Shown: positions 9,741-22,800 of the stretch, piece after piece
How the letters are laid out: each line of letters starts with the position of its first letter
Numbering within the stretch: position 1 is the stretch's first letter
Assembly (NCBI RefSeq): GCF_943734655.1
Contig: NC_071355.1
Coordinates: 239,971,027-240,035,026, forward strand
DNA: 64,000 bases
Source: Sabethes cyaneus
Lineage: Eukaryota > Arthropoda > Insecta > Diptera > Culicidae
Reading direction: 5' to 3'
Notes under the pieces: generated by a model
What the model was told of the DNA's origin: nothing
The model's database searches: none
Seen by the model: only the letters and a program-made list of their open reading frames with translations
Made by a program: the position numbers and the translations under genes

Positions 9741-10805
9741 TTGCTAGTCAACGCCAGCGGCAACCTTAACCGTGTGGTGGAAAAATCAATTGTTGACCGG
9801 ATAATAATAATAGGAGCTCCGAGCTGCACGTCCGAGCATCACCTCTCCGAGCAGGCACGTATCGATACTTCAAGGGTCGGTCGGGATCGCGCTCGGTCTC
9901 GAACTGGTTTATGCACAGCCTTGTGTTCTTTTTAGATTAAGAGCTAAAAAGAGACAGACGACACCATTGAACACGTTTGCGACTCTAAATAACAGTAAAT
10001 TTTTTGACTTTGATTTATCTGTGATTTAATTTATAAAATTTATTATGTTGTGGAACTGAATTGAATGCTAACGACCTAACAAGCATAGTGTAAAACTGTG
10101 TTTCTGCCATCAGTGATGACACCCAAGCAAATAACAAAGACATTGATCCGAATGTATCTGTCAGTTGATGTGCTTATCCAAATACCATATTTCAACTATG
10201 ACAACGTTTATTCTACCGGAATGTTTCGATGATGCGCCATTCTCTCTCTCTGTGACAGAAATTGACACCATGCCATACCGGCGACCGTGCATCCAATTGC
10301 AATGATGTCAATATTGGCGAACACTCCACCCCCCCCCTCGCCCTCGCCGGTTCTCGGTTGGAACCCCGAAAAGCACACTCGCTCCAAAAGGCAAACAGCC
10401 ACTTATGCGACCCACTAAACTGAGTGTTCACTGACAGTCAGTTAGATCTATCGATTCAATAGAATTATGAATCATTGACAATTGGCAGCTGGCAGCTGAT
10501 GACTACTGAGGGATGCTTATCAGCGACAGTGCACCACCGCCAACTTCCCCTGTGCCTTGACTTCCGCTGCGCTGCGCTGGTGTCAACCGCAGTTAGAATC
10601 GAATCAGCTGCTCTACGTGACGATTGAGAACAAATGGGGAATGATCAGATAACGGTTCTGAATTTACAGTTTATCTTAATGGGTGTATCAAATCAATCAT
10701 CTCACCGCAAAAAGCGATTACGTTTTAAACTGAACAAACACATATAGAATTCGATAAAATGGTTCATTCCAGTAAGGTATAATGTACTCTCCCGTTACTT
10801 GTTTT
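9741..10805. other. Unassigned DNA
   Basis: No gene was recognised. A CCCCCCCTCGCCCTCGCC tract at 10330-10347 and short frames on the minus strand show no domain. Confidence 0.4.
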
Positions 10806-10809
10806 GTAG

Positions 10810-11000
10810 ACTTAGACCGTTAACGGAGTCCTGCGTCGGCGAGTGTCAAGCTGGTTTTCCAAAATGTTTACCCTACGTCAGTTACCAGACAAGTTCCGGG
10901 AATAAAACTTGCAGACTCATCATCCGTTTGTGAACTCTAAGGCGGCGTACGATTCAGTTAAACGAAATGTGCTGTGGCAGATAATGGCAGAACGTGGAAA
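10810..11000 (+). pseudogene. RTE-like reverse transcriptase scrap
   Basis: From 10864 a single frame reads MFTLRQLPDKFRE, a stop at 10903, then NLQTHHPFVN, SKAAYDSVKRNVLWQIMAER. This matches the FTLRQIL..THHLF.DFKAAYD block of the RTE-like reverse transcriptase. It is closest in wording to the copy at 17420-17830 (DKFRELNLPTHH, VKRNEL). The first catalytic aspartate position (DFKAAYD) reads NSKAAYD, so that residue is lost. The fragment ends about 60 bp before the (AACCAG)n array. Confidence 0.72.
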
Positions 11001-11063
11001 GGAAAGGAACCAACATCAGGAAATCTCACCTGCTTCCTAGTTTAGCGGATGCGTAATCAACCG

Positions 11064-12777
<1,714 letters not shown>

Positions 12778-12803
12778 TTGATTTGTAGAACATGTGGAAA
12801 GCC

Positions 12804-12836
12804 AGTTAAAACATCAATTAGCTAACGTCCTCTGCA
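12804..12836 (+). repeat. Short repeat shared with about 52,005-52,040
   Basis: The block CAATTAGCTAACGTCCTCTG occurs here just after the hexamer array and again at about 52,015, near the far side of the BEL LTR. Flanks are similar for about 10-15 bp (AGTTAAAA). The two may be pieces of one dispersed element, perhaps an LTR edge. Confidence 0.55.
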
Positions 12837-12880
12837 TTTTTCTAGTTCCTTTCGAACCCACCCTACTTTATCATATCAAA

Positions 12881-13110
12881 GCATATCAAAAAACATCAGC
12901 ATTCGACAAAATAGCGATTGGCGATCATCTCATGTCTCTCAGAGGCCATATGGTCGATTCCATGCCCGGTACAAGTTCCTTCGAAATCCGTTCCGGGCTT
13001 GAATCAGAAAAGAAACTCTCCCCGGGGCAGGAACCGGTCACTTGGCTTCTGAGAGACATGAGATGATCGCCAATCGCTATTTTGTCGAATGCTGATGTTT
13101 TTTGATATGC
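12881..13110. mobile_element. Fold-back repeat of about 230 bp
   Basis: Long inverted arms at 12881-12945 and 13046-13110 match almost perfectly. The outer ends are GCATATCAAAAAACATCAGC and its reverse complement. The interior of about 100 bp is GC-richer. Short overlapping frames on both strands are explained by the palindrome. No clear target duplication was seen. It may be a MITE or the inverted end of a larger element that continues to about 13450. Confidence 0.75.
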
Positions 13111-14470
13111 GACACGACATACTTTACTGATGCTGAAATATCCCTTTATGGGAACCGGTTCCGGATTCATAGTGCCCCCCGGATCCGGATGGTGCGCGCC
13201 ATGGCTCGTAACTGCGGCAAAGTAACTGATATGTCCACAGTCGATGATATATTTACAAAAATCAGCAGATTTCAAACAAATTTTAAATATTTGGCAACTT
13301 TATCTAAAAAAGCCATGTCGCGGTCCCCCAAGGAACTCCGGAATAACTCCGGGGCCATAAGCCATGTGGCCATTATCTATAGATATTATGAAAATAGAAA
13401 AGATTTTCGGGAAATCTCCCAAATTTGGTGAAAAAATATTGAAAGATAAAAAAGTTATGACCATTTTAGTGAATTTTGCGGTGCTAAAATGATGTAGACC
13501 TTAGAGGGGTTAACTGTCATCTCTGCCTGTGAAGCAAAAAAATGTATAGAAAAATTTGACTTCGAAACTTTTCATTAATTTTTACTATTTAGCAATTGCA
13601 AATGTAAATTGCAATACAAGATGATGATGTAAGAACTGCTACATCCATTATAAATCGATTGGTATTCAAAGCATCGAAATCCATTCATAATTGACAGAGC
13701 GACGTTCAGAATCTTTCATTTCTTCGTGACGCTGGCATTTTTGATTTTTTGGAATCATCCCCTGTACCAGCTACTTTCCTGAGAGACGTAAACAGATATC
13801 GATCGTAGCAACAGATTTTTGACGTAGAACTACTTCCCACCAATCCGGGGGTGGTGGAAGAATGTCACCGAGCGTCTTGCCATGAAAGACGATGCTTCTG
13901 CTGGCCTTCCATCTGTTGCGTTCATTGTTTGCTGCGATATAAACGAAAAAGTAAGCAGAGAGCTTCGGGATGTTATGCACTATTGAGCGTGACATTGTTA
14001 TTCGTCGCAGGTTTATCGTATAACGCAGTCAAAATCAATTTCAATTATTCATGGCCATAAACTTTAGTGCAGAACAATTTTAAAGGCTTTTTTAATTAAA
14101 AGCATATCCGAAAATTTACTGCATGCGAATTTCTGATCACTATCATTTCGCGTTCACTGTGCGACGGTGTCAAGTTGACTAGGTTCTTTTCATAGGACGC
14201 ATTTATTTTCTTCACACGAGCTACTTTTCAACAACGTAGTAACCGTTTTAGTCCGAAGACCATTAGTGTTGATGTCTCGCTGGTAAAGACCGGAGTAAGA
14301 ATTCATAGATTACTGTAGAGTGGAAATTAGGTTAACCCTCAATTGATCAACCGTAATCATATCGAGATTTTCAAGTTCCAGTTTGGAATTGTTCCTTAAA
14401 AAATATCAATTTATGTTGCAAAACTCTATATTTTACACGTTTTTTAAAACAGATTGGAATGTCCGTTTTC
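13111..14470. other. Unassigned repeats
   Basis: The stretch 13140-13400 has palindromic GC-rich motifs such as GGAACCGGTTCC and CCGGATCCGG, which suggests repeat DNA. The stretch 13520-13600 resembles 19170-19255 (TGCCTGTGAA, AATGTAT.G.AAAATT, CTATTTAGC). A minus-strand frame at 13771-13995 contains a Pro-rich segment, DILPPPPDWWEVVLRQK, which I cannot assign. Confidence 0.4.
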
Positions 14471-14476
14471 CTATTA

Positions 14477-15008
14477 TGGACCTTGTGGTTTGTAATAGGA
14501 TAGCGACCGGGTCCATTATAGGAATTCTAGTGTATTTTGCATGAAGATGGTCCACTAAAGGCGAAATCTCGCATTGTTAACTATAAAATGGACCTTAACT
14601 TGTTGAAAATGTCGATTTTAAGGTATTAATCATTAAATTCAGCAAAAAATCTATAAACTGAACTGTGTGGTATGTTTAGTACTTTCTGTTTCATGTCATA
14701 GGTTAAGTAAACCCTTTTCCTATAGTGGACCTCAGGTACAGTTTCGGGGTTTATTAGTTTGTATCTCTTATTTCCGAGGATATATGACATGAAACGGAAT
14801 GTACTAAACACACCACACAGTTCAGATTACAAAATTTTAGCCGCATTTGATGATTAATGCCTTAAAATCGACAATTTCAACAAATGAGGGCCCATTATAT
14901 GGTTAACAATGCAAAATATGTCGCTATTAGTGGACCATCTGCATGCAAAATGCACTAGAATTCCTATAATGGACCCGGTCACTATCCTCTTGTAAACCAA
15001 AAGGTCCA
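14477..15008. mobile_element. Fold-back MITE with TA duplication
   Basis: The 532 bp element starts TGGACCTTGTGGTTTG and ends with a near reverse complement finishing GGTCCA. It is bounded by TA at 14475-14476 and TA at 15009-15010. Long stretches of the two halves pair, including TTGTTAACTATA..ATGGACC and ACTGAACTGTGTGGT on the left with their mirrored copies on the right. TA duplications are typical of the Tc1/mariner superfamily. No transposase frame is present. Confidence 0.75.
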
Positions 15009-15195
15009 TAAAAGGACTATATCGGCTCGTTACATAATTACATTATCCATCTAGCTCCCCCCATCTACTAACAACAATTCCTTTCCCGAAATGCTTGTGC
15101 AGATTCAGAGGATTCCCTGGTCTTTAGTAGCAACAAGTATTGGACTAACATTCCTTCCAGGACCAGAACCAGGACCCGCATTCGGACGTAACCGG

Positions 15196-17248
15196 CGCAC
15201 CGTGGGATGAAACTAGGGCTGTCGGTATTGGGCTCTTTTGGTGAAAACCGGTATTTCGGTATTGGCGTAGAAAATACCGGTATTGGCAGATCATTCAGAA
15301 TCACTAGAAATGTTGATGTTTTTCAGTAAATGTCTTTATTTTCAAACATTAGCTTCAGTATTGTTGCTTACCAAAGTAGAATTTAAGCAGATATAGTACG
15401 CTTAGCGATTTATTTCTCTTGCTAGAACGGATTTTGTTGCCAACACTTACAACAATTAAAAAAACTTCCGCTTTCATCTAAGTCTAACGAACGGCTCTAA
15501 GCGCATCAGGAATTTTCTTTCTATTTCTTCAAATTTGTAGCAGGGAAACCCGTGCTTAACTATTTTCGAATATCCCGGGATTGTAGCTTCCACTATAATG
15601 AATGCCTCGGTTTCCTACAATCTCTTCACGAATTTTTCCTCCATCCCCAAACCGGACCTCTTGATTGCGTCATCCTCGTGACGTCATGCGTGATGCTTAA
15701 GAGCATCATTCACAGGTACATTCTGTTCTCCGTTCGCATTCGTCCACTATTCGCAGATAGTGGCTTGGAGAGTTCATCTGCATGTTCAATCAAAGTATCA
15801 CTCGAAAGACTTGAAAAGTATTCCAAATTCAGTCCTGGCAGATTCGTGCCATTTAACACGATTGCTCAAAAAACGCAAGTATCCCTGTATTCTAATCACG
15901 GCCCGATATCGTCGAAACAAATAAATGAAGCTGACTTTCTCGTACCTTCGCTTCATACATGAAGTCACTTGTTTCATTTGTTGAACAGAACGTTTCAAGC
16001 AAACTTCAGCTGAAGTTAGGGACTGTAACAAATGACGACGACTGGCAGTAGGTTAATTATAATATGCATTAAATTGTAAGAAATATTACTCAAATTCAAT
16101 TCAATTGCATTCAAAGTTGTTGGTCTTCTAGTGAATATTTGATAGAAGAATACAAATGAAACTTTAAAACCGGTCGTCATAGTGAAGTGAAAATCGTTTC
16201 ATGGTGCCTGATTGAAGTTTTGAAACGAATCGGCGTTGCTGCAGTTGAAACTGAAGTTTCATTACTTCATTGTTGAGTGACTATTGTATTTACTATTGTA
16301 AGCGACATTGCCGGGCCCTGATCTTGATTCCTAAATTGATTATTTGAAGTTTTGAATAATTTGGTGGCTTGTAAATATGAAGTTGTTCAAAAATAAATTG
16401 AAACGTGACTTCTGGCTTATACTATGAAACATTTGCATGAAACATTCAGCAAAGATGCTGTACTGTGCCTTAAACGGGTTCAAGAAGTCTAACTATTTAA
16501 TCCACAGTTTCACCCTCTTCATTGCTAGTAATCGAAGAATCTCGTCAGCATTAACACGAAGTTGTTTTTCTATGAGTTTTACAATCTTCTATCCAATTTA
16601 GTTCTTCTCTGAATAAGGAAACTAAAAAACTAGGATATTTGCCTTTACAAAACCGGTATTTCGGTATCCAAAAATTGGCCGGTATTACCGGTCTCGATAC
16701 TACCCGTACTACCGGTTAGACAGCCCTAGATGAAAGGAGCAGTTTTTACGTTATTGGCATTTGAAAAAAGCATATTGTTTTAGTAAAACTGTCTGTAGCT
16801 TCAGAACCGAAGGAGATAGCGACGTGATTCCTTCAAACAAAATGTGCGTTTTTAATGGATGTGAAAGTGCTCAGAAGGCATGATTTGTGAGAAATGAACA
16901 CAAAAGGAGATATCAAAGAAAAACGGATTTTTAGGTCCACCCCGACCAAAAAACTTTAAATTACCCCAGTCCATCAACCATAAAAGATAGGACTTTCATT
17001 TCTTAAGCAAAGTTACACAAAATTTAATGTTCTTTAACTTTGCAGAACATTTTATTTAGCTAACTTCAACCATAAAAAAGTTTATATTTTGCACATGCCT
17101 ACTATGATGATCACCCTAATGCCATATACAGCAAAAAATGCGGAAGTTGAAATAAAAATTTTTCTCCGAAATTACTTTATACCTAGGACTAACCGTTTAA
17201 GCGTAATTACTTTTGTCCACCTAGATTTTGGTTTCATCCCACGGTGCG
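15196..17248. mobile_element. MITE split by a hAT-like element
   Basis: Terminal inverted repeats CGCACCGTGGGATGAAAC (15196-15213) and its exact reverse complement (17231-17248) define the outer element. Removing the nested 1.5 kb insertion leaves about 540 bp. A 3 bp GGC on each outer side could be its target duplication, but this is weak. No coding sequence is visible. Confidence 0.65.
15214..16728. mobile_element. Non-autonomous hAT-like element nested in a MITE
   Basis: The ends are TAGGGCTGTC and GACAGCCCTA, a 10 bp perfect TIR. The flanks GATGAAAC (15206-15213) and GATGAAAG (16729-16736) match at 7 of 8 positions, as expected of an aged 8 bp hAT duplication. Subterminal motifs such as AACCGGTATTTCGGTAT recur at 15246 and 16651, with more CCGGTATT copies beside them. 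An interior frame (15552-15962) has no recognisable hAT transposase motif, so the 1515 bp element appears non-autonomous. Confidence 0.78.
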
Positions 17249-17395
17249 GCGCCGGTATTAATCAGCACGCAGGGACCTAATAAGGTTGCACAATGAGGAA
17301 TAGGGTGCTGTCCCAAGTATGCTTTTTTCAGCTATCATTTTGCAATTTTCAACGGTCCTGGTCAATAACGGAGTAGCAGCACACGGGCGGTATCC

Positions 17396-17420
17396 TATGC
17401 TTATGCTTATGCTTATGCTA
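17396..17420. repeat. (ATGCTT)n microsatellite
   Basis: Four tandem copies of a six-base unit abut the 3' side of the minus-strand RTE fragment. Confidence 0.85.
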
Positions 17421-17830
17421 AAACCTTGTTCAGGCATAATCCATCACAGTTCGTTTCGTTTAACTAAACCGTACGCCGCCTTGAAGTCTGTGAACAAATG
17501 GTGAGTCGGCAAGTTCAATTCTCGGAATTTATCGAGGATTTGTCTCAAGGTGAACATTTGATCCGTCGTGGAGTGTTCCGCTCGAAAACCGCACTGGTAT
17601 TCGCTAACAAAGGTTGGCTGCAACGGCCTCAGTCTATGAAATACAATGCGGGAGAGAATTTTGTATGCAAAACTGAGGAGAATATTGTCTCGATAATTGC
17701 TGCATTCGAGTCAATGGCCCTTTTTGTAAATAGGGTGTATGAGAGCTTGCAACCAGTATGTAATTCTTCCTCAGTCCATACCTGTAGTATAACCTGATGG
17801 ATTGCACAATACAGCCGTTCGCTTCAGATT
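17420..17830 (-). pseudogene. RTE-like reverse transcriptase fragment
   Basis: The minus-strand translation contains SEYQCGFRAEHSTTDQMF, TLRQILDKFRELNLPTHHLF and TDFKAAYGLVKRNEL followed by a stop. These are the finger and palm motifs around the first catalytic aspartate. The expected D of KAAYD is replaced by G. Upstream the frame is degraded. The fragment ends in the ATGCTT microsatellite. It belongs to the same subfamily as 10810-11000. Confidence 0.82.
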
Positions 17831-17841
17831 TTAAAAACTAC

Positions 17842-18010
17842 AAGGTATACAGCCCTAAGGGTTGTACGAAAGGGTGACGTAGTACTGTGTCATATAATAT
17901 TCATTACATTGATAACATGTTTTAATCGATGAAGTATAACTTTATGTCTGATCATTAGACCAAAGACTAATGCAAACTGCATTTATGGCATATGCATATT
18001 TGAGTATCTG
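17842..18010 (+). repeat. Interspersed repeat R-a, copy 2
   Basis: This shares AGCCCTAAGGG, GAAAGGGTGACGTAGTA and a block around CTAATGCAAACTGCATTT with 4272-4400. Here about 40 extra bases lie between the first and second blocks. The family is unidentified. Confidence 0.6.
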
Positions 18011-18270
18011 TGAGTATCATTGTTTGAGTGTTTATTTGAAAAAGAAGAGCGAAATATTCTGATTTAATTCTTCTGATTGTTTGGTGGCCCTGAAAAGAAC
18101 TATGTTTGAGGTGATAGAACTTCTTAAAAATCAGTACTATAATTACTGTTGCCAATATATAGATGGATGTTGCTATTCGGTCCTTTAGACTCTAGGATGA
18201 TGGTTGCCCGCTAATACAGGAGTGATAGGAAATACCAAATCACTGTAAAGTAGAAATGGATTAGTTTTAT

Positions 18271-18432
18271 CAAAATACTGTCCGTCAGTGCGATCGTGCG
18301 ATAAATGAGCAGACGGCGAACCTAGTGTGCTATTTTATAGTCACTGGCACTGCCGTTGCTACTTGTAAACTAGTGTAGGTGTGGGAGAAACCAGATCGGC
18401 TGCTGCTGCTGCTCAAATAATTATCCGAATGG
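18271..18432 (+). repeat. Left copy of a 160 bp direct repeat
   Basis: This segment matches 18788-18950 at high identity. Shared blocks include CCGTCAGTGCGATCGTGCGA, TAAATGAGCAG and ATCGGCTGCTGCT. The two copies are about 521 bp apart and enclose a minisatellite. The arrangement could be a segmental duplication or a very small element with terminal direct repeats. Confidence 0.7.
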
Positions 18433-18559
18433 AACGTTAACCATTTAGAAAGTGTAGAAAAATCTTTCCATTCTTCAATTATTATAGCTCTTATAAGAAC
18501 TGTTTAAGACCACAATGGCCTGCTGCTGAATTTGCTGCCCGTCAGTCGATCCGTTTCCA

Positions 18560-18787
18560 TTTGCCTTCAGTGTTGGTTTGCGATAATTGCCATTGAAACT
18601 GCCGCCAAAATGCCATCGGGTTTGCCTCGAATTGTCATCGATGTTGCCATTAATTGCCGCAAAGGTCGTTGGATTTGCCTCCAATTGCCGGTGTTGCCGC
18701 CAAAATTCCATCGTTTTTACCTCCAATTGCTGTCGGTTCGGTACCGCCGCCAAATGCCGTTGGTTTCGCCACCAATAGCCGTCGATG
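18560..18787. repeat. Degenerate minisatellite of about 45 bp units
   Basis: Roughly four to five diverged units contain TTGCCGCCAAAATGCCATCG-like and GCCTCCAATTGCCG-like blocks. Several open frames on both strands overlap this array (for example 18475-18753 minus) and share no known domain, so I treat them as by-products. Confidence 0.65.
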
Positions 18788-18950
18788 ATAAATACTGACC
18801 ATCCGTCAGTGCGATCGTGCGATAAATGAGCAGGCGGCGAACCAAGTGTACCATTTTATAGTCGCTGGCACTGCCGCTGCTATTTGTAAGCTAGTGTAGG
18901 TGGTGGAGGAAACCATATCGGCTGCTGCTTCAATGATTGTCCGACACTGA
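18788..18950 (+). repeat. Right copy of a 160 bp direct repeat
   Basis: This is the second copy of the direct repeat that starts at 18271. Differences between copies are scattered single-base changes and small gaps, so the duplication is not very recent. Confidence 0.7.
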
Positions 18951-19265
18951 TTGAGCAAGCTATCGAAAAATTTCGCATGTCTGCGATGGGGATAATGCAA
19001 AATGTAACGTAAAGTGCATCGTGTGAGATTCACGTTGGCCATTGCCCGCTGATTCCGCTTGTCTTCGGGGTCGGTGTTTTGGATTGGAAAAGGGGTGTGG
19101 CTTACAAAGTGGTCTCAAAGGTTATCATTTGGATCCAAATCCTTTGGTGTATCTAATTGTAGTCCGTGCCTGTGAAACTAGGCGATCACAAAGGAAATGT
19201 ATGGGAAAATTCGACCTTAAAACTTTACACACATTTTCACTATTTAGCGTATAAAAAATTATTAT
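18951..19265. other. Unassigned DNA with a short shared repeat
   Basis: The segment 19165-19255 resembles 13520-13600. Nothing else is recognised. Confidence 0.4.
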
Positions 19266-19267
19266 TA

Positions 19268-19485
19268 GGGTAAACGCACCATTAGTGGTGGTAGTACCAG
19301 TAGTGGTGGAAACTCGAATTACTCCATTATTTTTTCAGATTTTGGTACAAGTTTGATACTTATCAATTAATACTGTTACTGGTAGTTCGATACTTATCAA
19401 ACTTGTATCAAAATCTGCAAAAATAATGGAATAATTCAAGTTTCCACCACTACTGCTACTACCACCACTAATGGTGCGTTTACCC
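19268..19485. mobile_element. 218 bp fold-back MITE with TA duplication
   Basis: The terminal inverted repeats begin GGGTAAACGCACCATTAGTG and end with the exact reverse complement. The arms are about 95 bp around a short loop near 19370-19395. It is flanked by TA on both sides (19266-19267 and 19486-19487), as in Tc1/mariner-type MITEs. No frame is present. Confidence 0.85.
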
Positions 19486-19659
19486 TAATATGTTACTATA
19501 AAATTGCTGGACATTTTATCTATCCAACGACATATTTACTGTTATGTTTCGTTCAGTAGTATAGTAGCTATTAGCGTTTGAAATATTTCATTCAAACGTT
19601 ACACTTCTATTTTTCGTTTTTACAAAGTGCTACCCAGTCCCAGTATAGTAAACAAAGAC

Positions 19660-19880
19660 GTAGTCCTACGTCAAAAGTTCGGCGCGGATGCCGTCCTTTC
19701 CAATTGCTTTGCCATTTTTCAGCTCTCTCGCCGCTTTTCTAACCTCGTCCAAAGTTGGAGGATCCACAGCTTGTCCATCATCCTCAATCGCAATCCTATT
19801 TTTGTTAATCGCTCTATCTTATTCACCATTCGTTGTACGGTAACTCAACGGATGGATCATATAGTGTCAAAAATCAGAGA
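19660..19880 (-). pseudogene. RTE-like fragment upstream of the RT core
   Basis: The minus-strand frame reads IEDDGQAVDPPTLDEV, then RKAARELKNGKAIGKDGIRA, then ELF. The block EV..A...LKN.KA.GKDGI.AEL is the conserved start of the reverse-transcriptase domain in RTE-like and related non-LTR elements. It is about 50 codons long and isolated. Confidence 0.78.
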
Positions 19881-19889
19881 AATAGTTCA

Positions 19890-22800
19890 AGCTAATTTGT
19901 AAATTTCACAATTAATATATTGACAGGACACTCGAATAGAGCAAGGCACGAAGGAGAAAGGATTGTAAAATTAGTCTGCTACTTATACTACTAGTCCATT
20001 ACTCTTTATTGCTCTGGAAGATTTGCCGGTTGAATTAGTTTATACCAACGAACAATAAACTTGACAATGAGGATTAGATGAGAAATGCAGCAAAACATTT
20101 TATATTTTCAGAATTTAGAATCAATATTGCCAATGAGTTTGGATAAAATCAAAAGTTTGCATTCCTGGCAATTTTTCGTATTTTGAAAAACCTGTTGGTA
20201 GTTGTGAAATATATCCAGCAATTGAGGCTGTAAATTTACAGATTGAAGACAATTTCCCAGTTTGAGCTTTCCTAGACAACAGCACAAACAGGAAACTGAT
20301 CTCTTTACCCCCGAGACCGCTAGAAGAAAGACCACCCCGAACCGAGCTTCTGACCGAACCGCATGTCTCACTGTCTCTCTCTCTCTCCCTGCACACGATT
20401 TACACTTGAATCGGATTGAAAGCAGCAGACAATGCCAAGCCACAATTGCATTTGCACATGCATCGAACAATCGGACCGACCGACCGTTTATGGCCTAGGA
20501 GAATATAAATATCCTTCCCTCGATTGGCTCCGATCGTATTCCGACCAAAGCAGCGGTCGATGTTCGCCTTGGGTTCGGATTGTTTGAGCCTAATGAGTTC
20601 ACTCTGCACTCCCCAATTAGCCCGTTTCCGTGTCGGTACTGACCGCAAACAGCCAAGCGACAGAGCCCGGGCTCTGTAAGCCCTACACACATCCTGGGCG
20701 CACAGAAGATGTACCATTCATAAACAATGGCTTATCTTCTGCCAGCAGCCTAAACTCTTCGTTTAGCTTCAAGTGAAACACCATTTTGCACAACGGAACG
20801 CCCAGGGAAAATGATAAGCAGGAAGCACAACAGGTTCGTGTGCATTCGGTCCAACCGATTCTGGGCGAGTTGCAAAAGAGTAAGAGGAGCCTTTATTAAA
20901 TTATTCATTGAGATCAATTGAAGTATAGATTCTTCTATAGGAATACGGAGAGGCCACCATTATTGTTTGATACACAATGCTGGGCTCAATACGGACGGAG
21001 TGGTTCGGTGTATGGGAAATTGCCAGCCTTTGTTCGAATGCTCCCAGGAATACCGGGCTAGGAAAGGCTGGCTGCTGGAGTGTGCAAACACCTGCCTTTC
21101 ATTACACCTCTGCTACAAGTTGCCATTTCTGGAATGGGAAATTAAGACATTCCCTAAATAAGTTATTGTCGAGAAACAAATTGAAGCAATTTTAAGTGAA
21201 TTGTGATCTGCCATTCGTTCAGTATTCAGTCAGCTTCATTCCGGTGCGGTGCGGTGATATGGTTGTGTAATGTTTCGCTTTTGTACGTAGAGCTTCGGTG
21301 CAGAATCAAAACGTCAAACAAACAGTATTTCTCGCAAAACAATTCAATTTAGTCCCCGGGCACTCACTCATTCAGGACGGGATACAGAGTCTTCGTCGTC
21401 GTCGTCGTCGTTGTCGCCATTGAGGCAGATCATTCAGCCGCTGGATTAAATTACGGATTAGATAAACCCGATATAGAGCAGGCACTACGAAGGGCTGTGC
21501 TGTTGTTGCTTTTTTGTCCATTTCACTTTTCATTACGTATTCCTCCGAGCGAAAGCGATAGCTCGCCGTCGAACGCATCAGCGAATGAACGAGCGAACGA
21601 ACCGGGAGGAGGTGGCCAAGATGGCATCAGATAATCTTATCAGGTTAGAGGATTTATGGGGATGTTATGAAAGCTTTTTTTTTCAACGAAGGCGCTGGCT
21701 GGCGAGGGCTGCATTGGTCATTCGGTGAAACACACCAAGGCGGATCGGTGTGGAGCCTTTCGGTGACGGATGTAGTGTCAACATCTTTATTATCGAAGCC
21801 GTAAAAGGTTAGTGCCGATTTTATCTCGCCTTAAAGAGGGAGCTTAAATGCGCGTAAATGCTTGAAGTTTCCGGAAATGCTAGCCAATTACCGATTTGAC
21901 CCGGTTTTCTTTGGTCTTAGCTTAGTGGAAAGACGTTCCATTAGGGGAGTATTATAGGATTGTTAGTTACAGGTTTATTTTTAACCGAAATTCATGGAAA
22001 TGTTTGTCTAGGAGATTGAATTTTTACTAGTCAGAAAATTTCAATAGCTAGTTTAACTAAGTTAAACGAACTTCATAAAATATAGTTTGAACCCACGCCG
22101 TTGAAAGTCAAATGGATCATCCGAACAAAAGATCCCGTCCCTTGAACCCAACCGACCCCCTCAGTCGGTCGCACCAACCGAACCGCACGCTTCAATCAAT
22201 TGGTTGAAAATTGTAGCAACATCAGGGAAAATATGTTCCACCTGCCCCCTTACACTACTACCGGCTATCACCGCATCATCATTGGTGACGAAGCTCACGA
22301 AGACAGTAAATCCCACGTAGATTAAAGTTCGTTTAACTTCACCTGTTGTCCCGATCCGGATCGACGTGCCTTCCGCCTTGGCGCTACCGTTCGTTCATAA
22401 TAGCTTCGCTATTGAGTGATAAAGGAGAAAGTTGGTCCTTTCTAGCAGTAGCAGCAGCACCAGCAGCAGTAACGTGGCCTTCACCCACCTGATCGAGCGA
22501 GAATCAGCTTGTCATAACTTTCGACAGCACTCGATTGATTGGAAGCTGCGTACCGACCGACCACCCCCACCCATCGAGTTACGAGTTCGCAAGAGCGAAG
22601 GTATCAAATGCAGAATGCATTTTAACGACGATGTAAACTTTGAAGCAAATTGTTTTCGAACTGTTGCGATTCTTGCTGTCACAGAGTTACTTGTACATAG
22701 CGTATAGATTATAGTTCGTGGAAAGTTTGCAATTTTCAAGTTTATGTTAGTTAATTTGACAAAGAATGGAATGTATCAGTTTAGTTTGAAGTTAGCAAGT

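Noticed and set aside
15552..15962. hAT transposase ORF of 136 codons
   Set aside because: I could find no BED finger, catalytic or dimerisation motif in either strand, so the frame is not supported as transposase.
18475..18798. Conserved small protein on either strand
   Set aside because: Both frames arise from the degenerate minisatellite; no domain or start context.
20108..20720. Several overlapping frames with CT-rich and GACC motifs
   Set aside because: Open on both strands because of composition; none shows a known domain.
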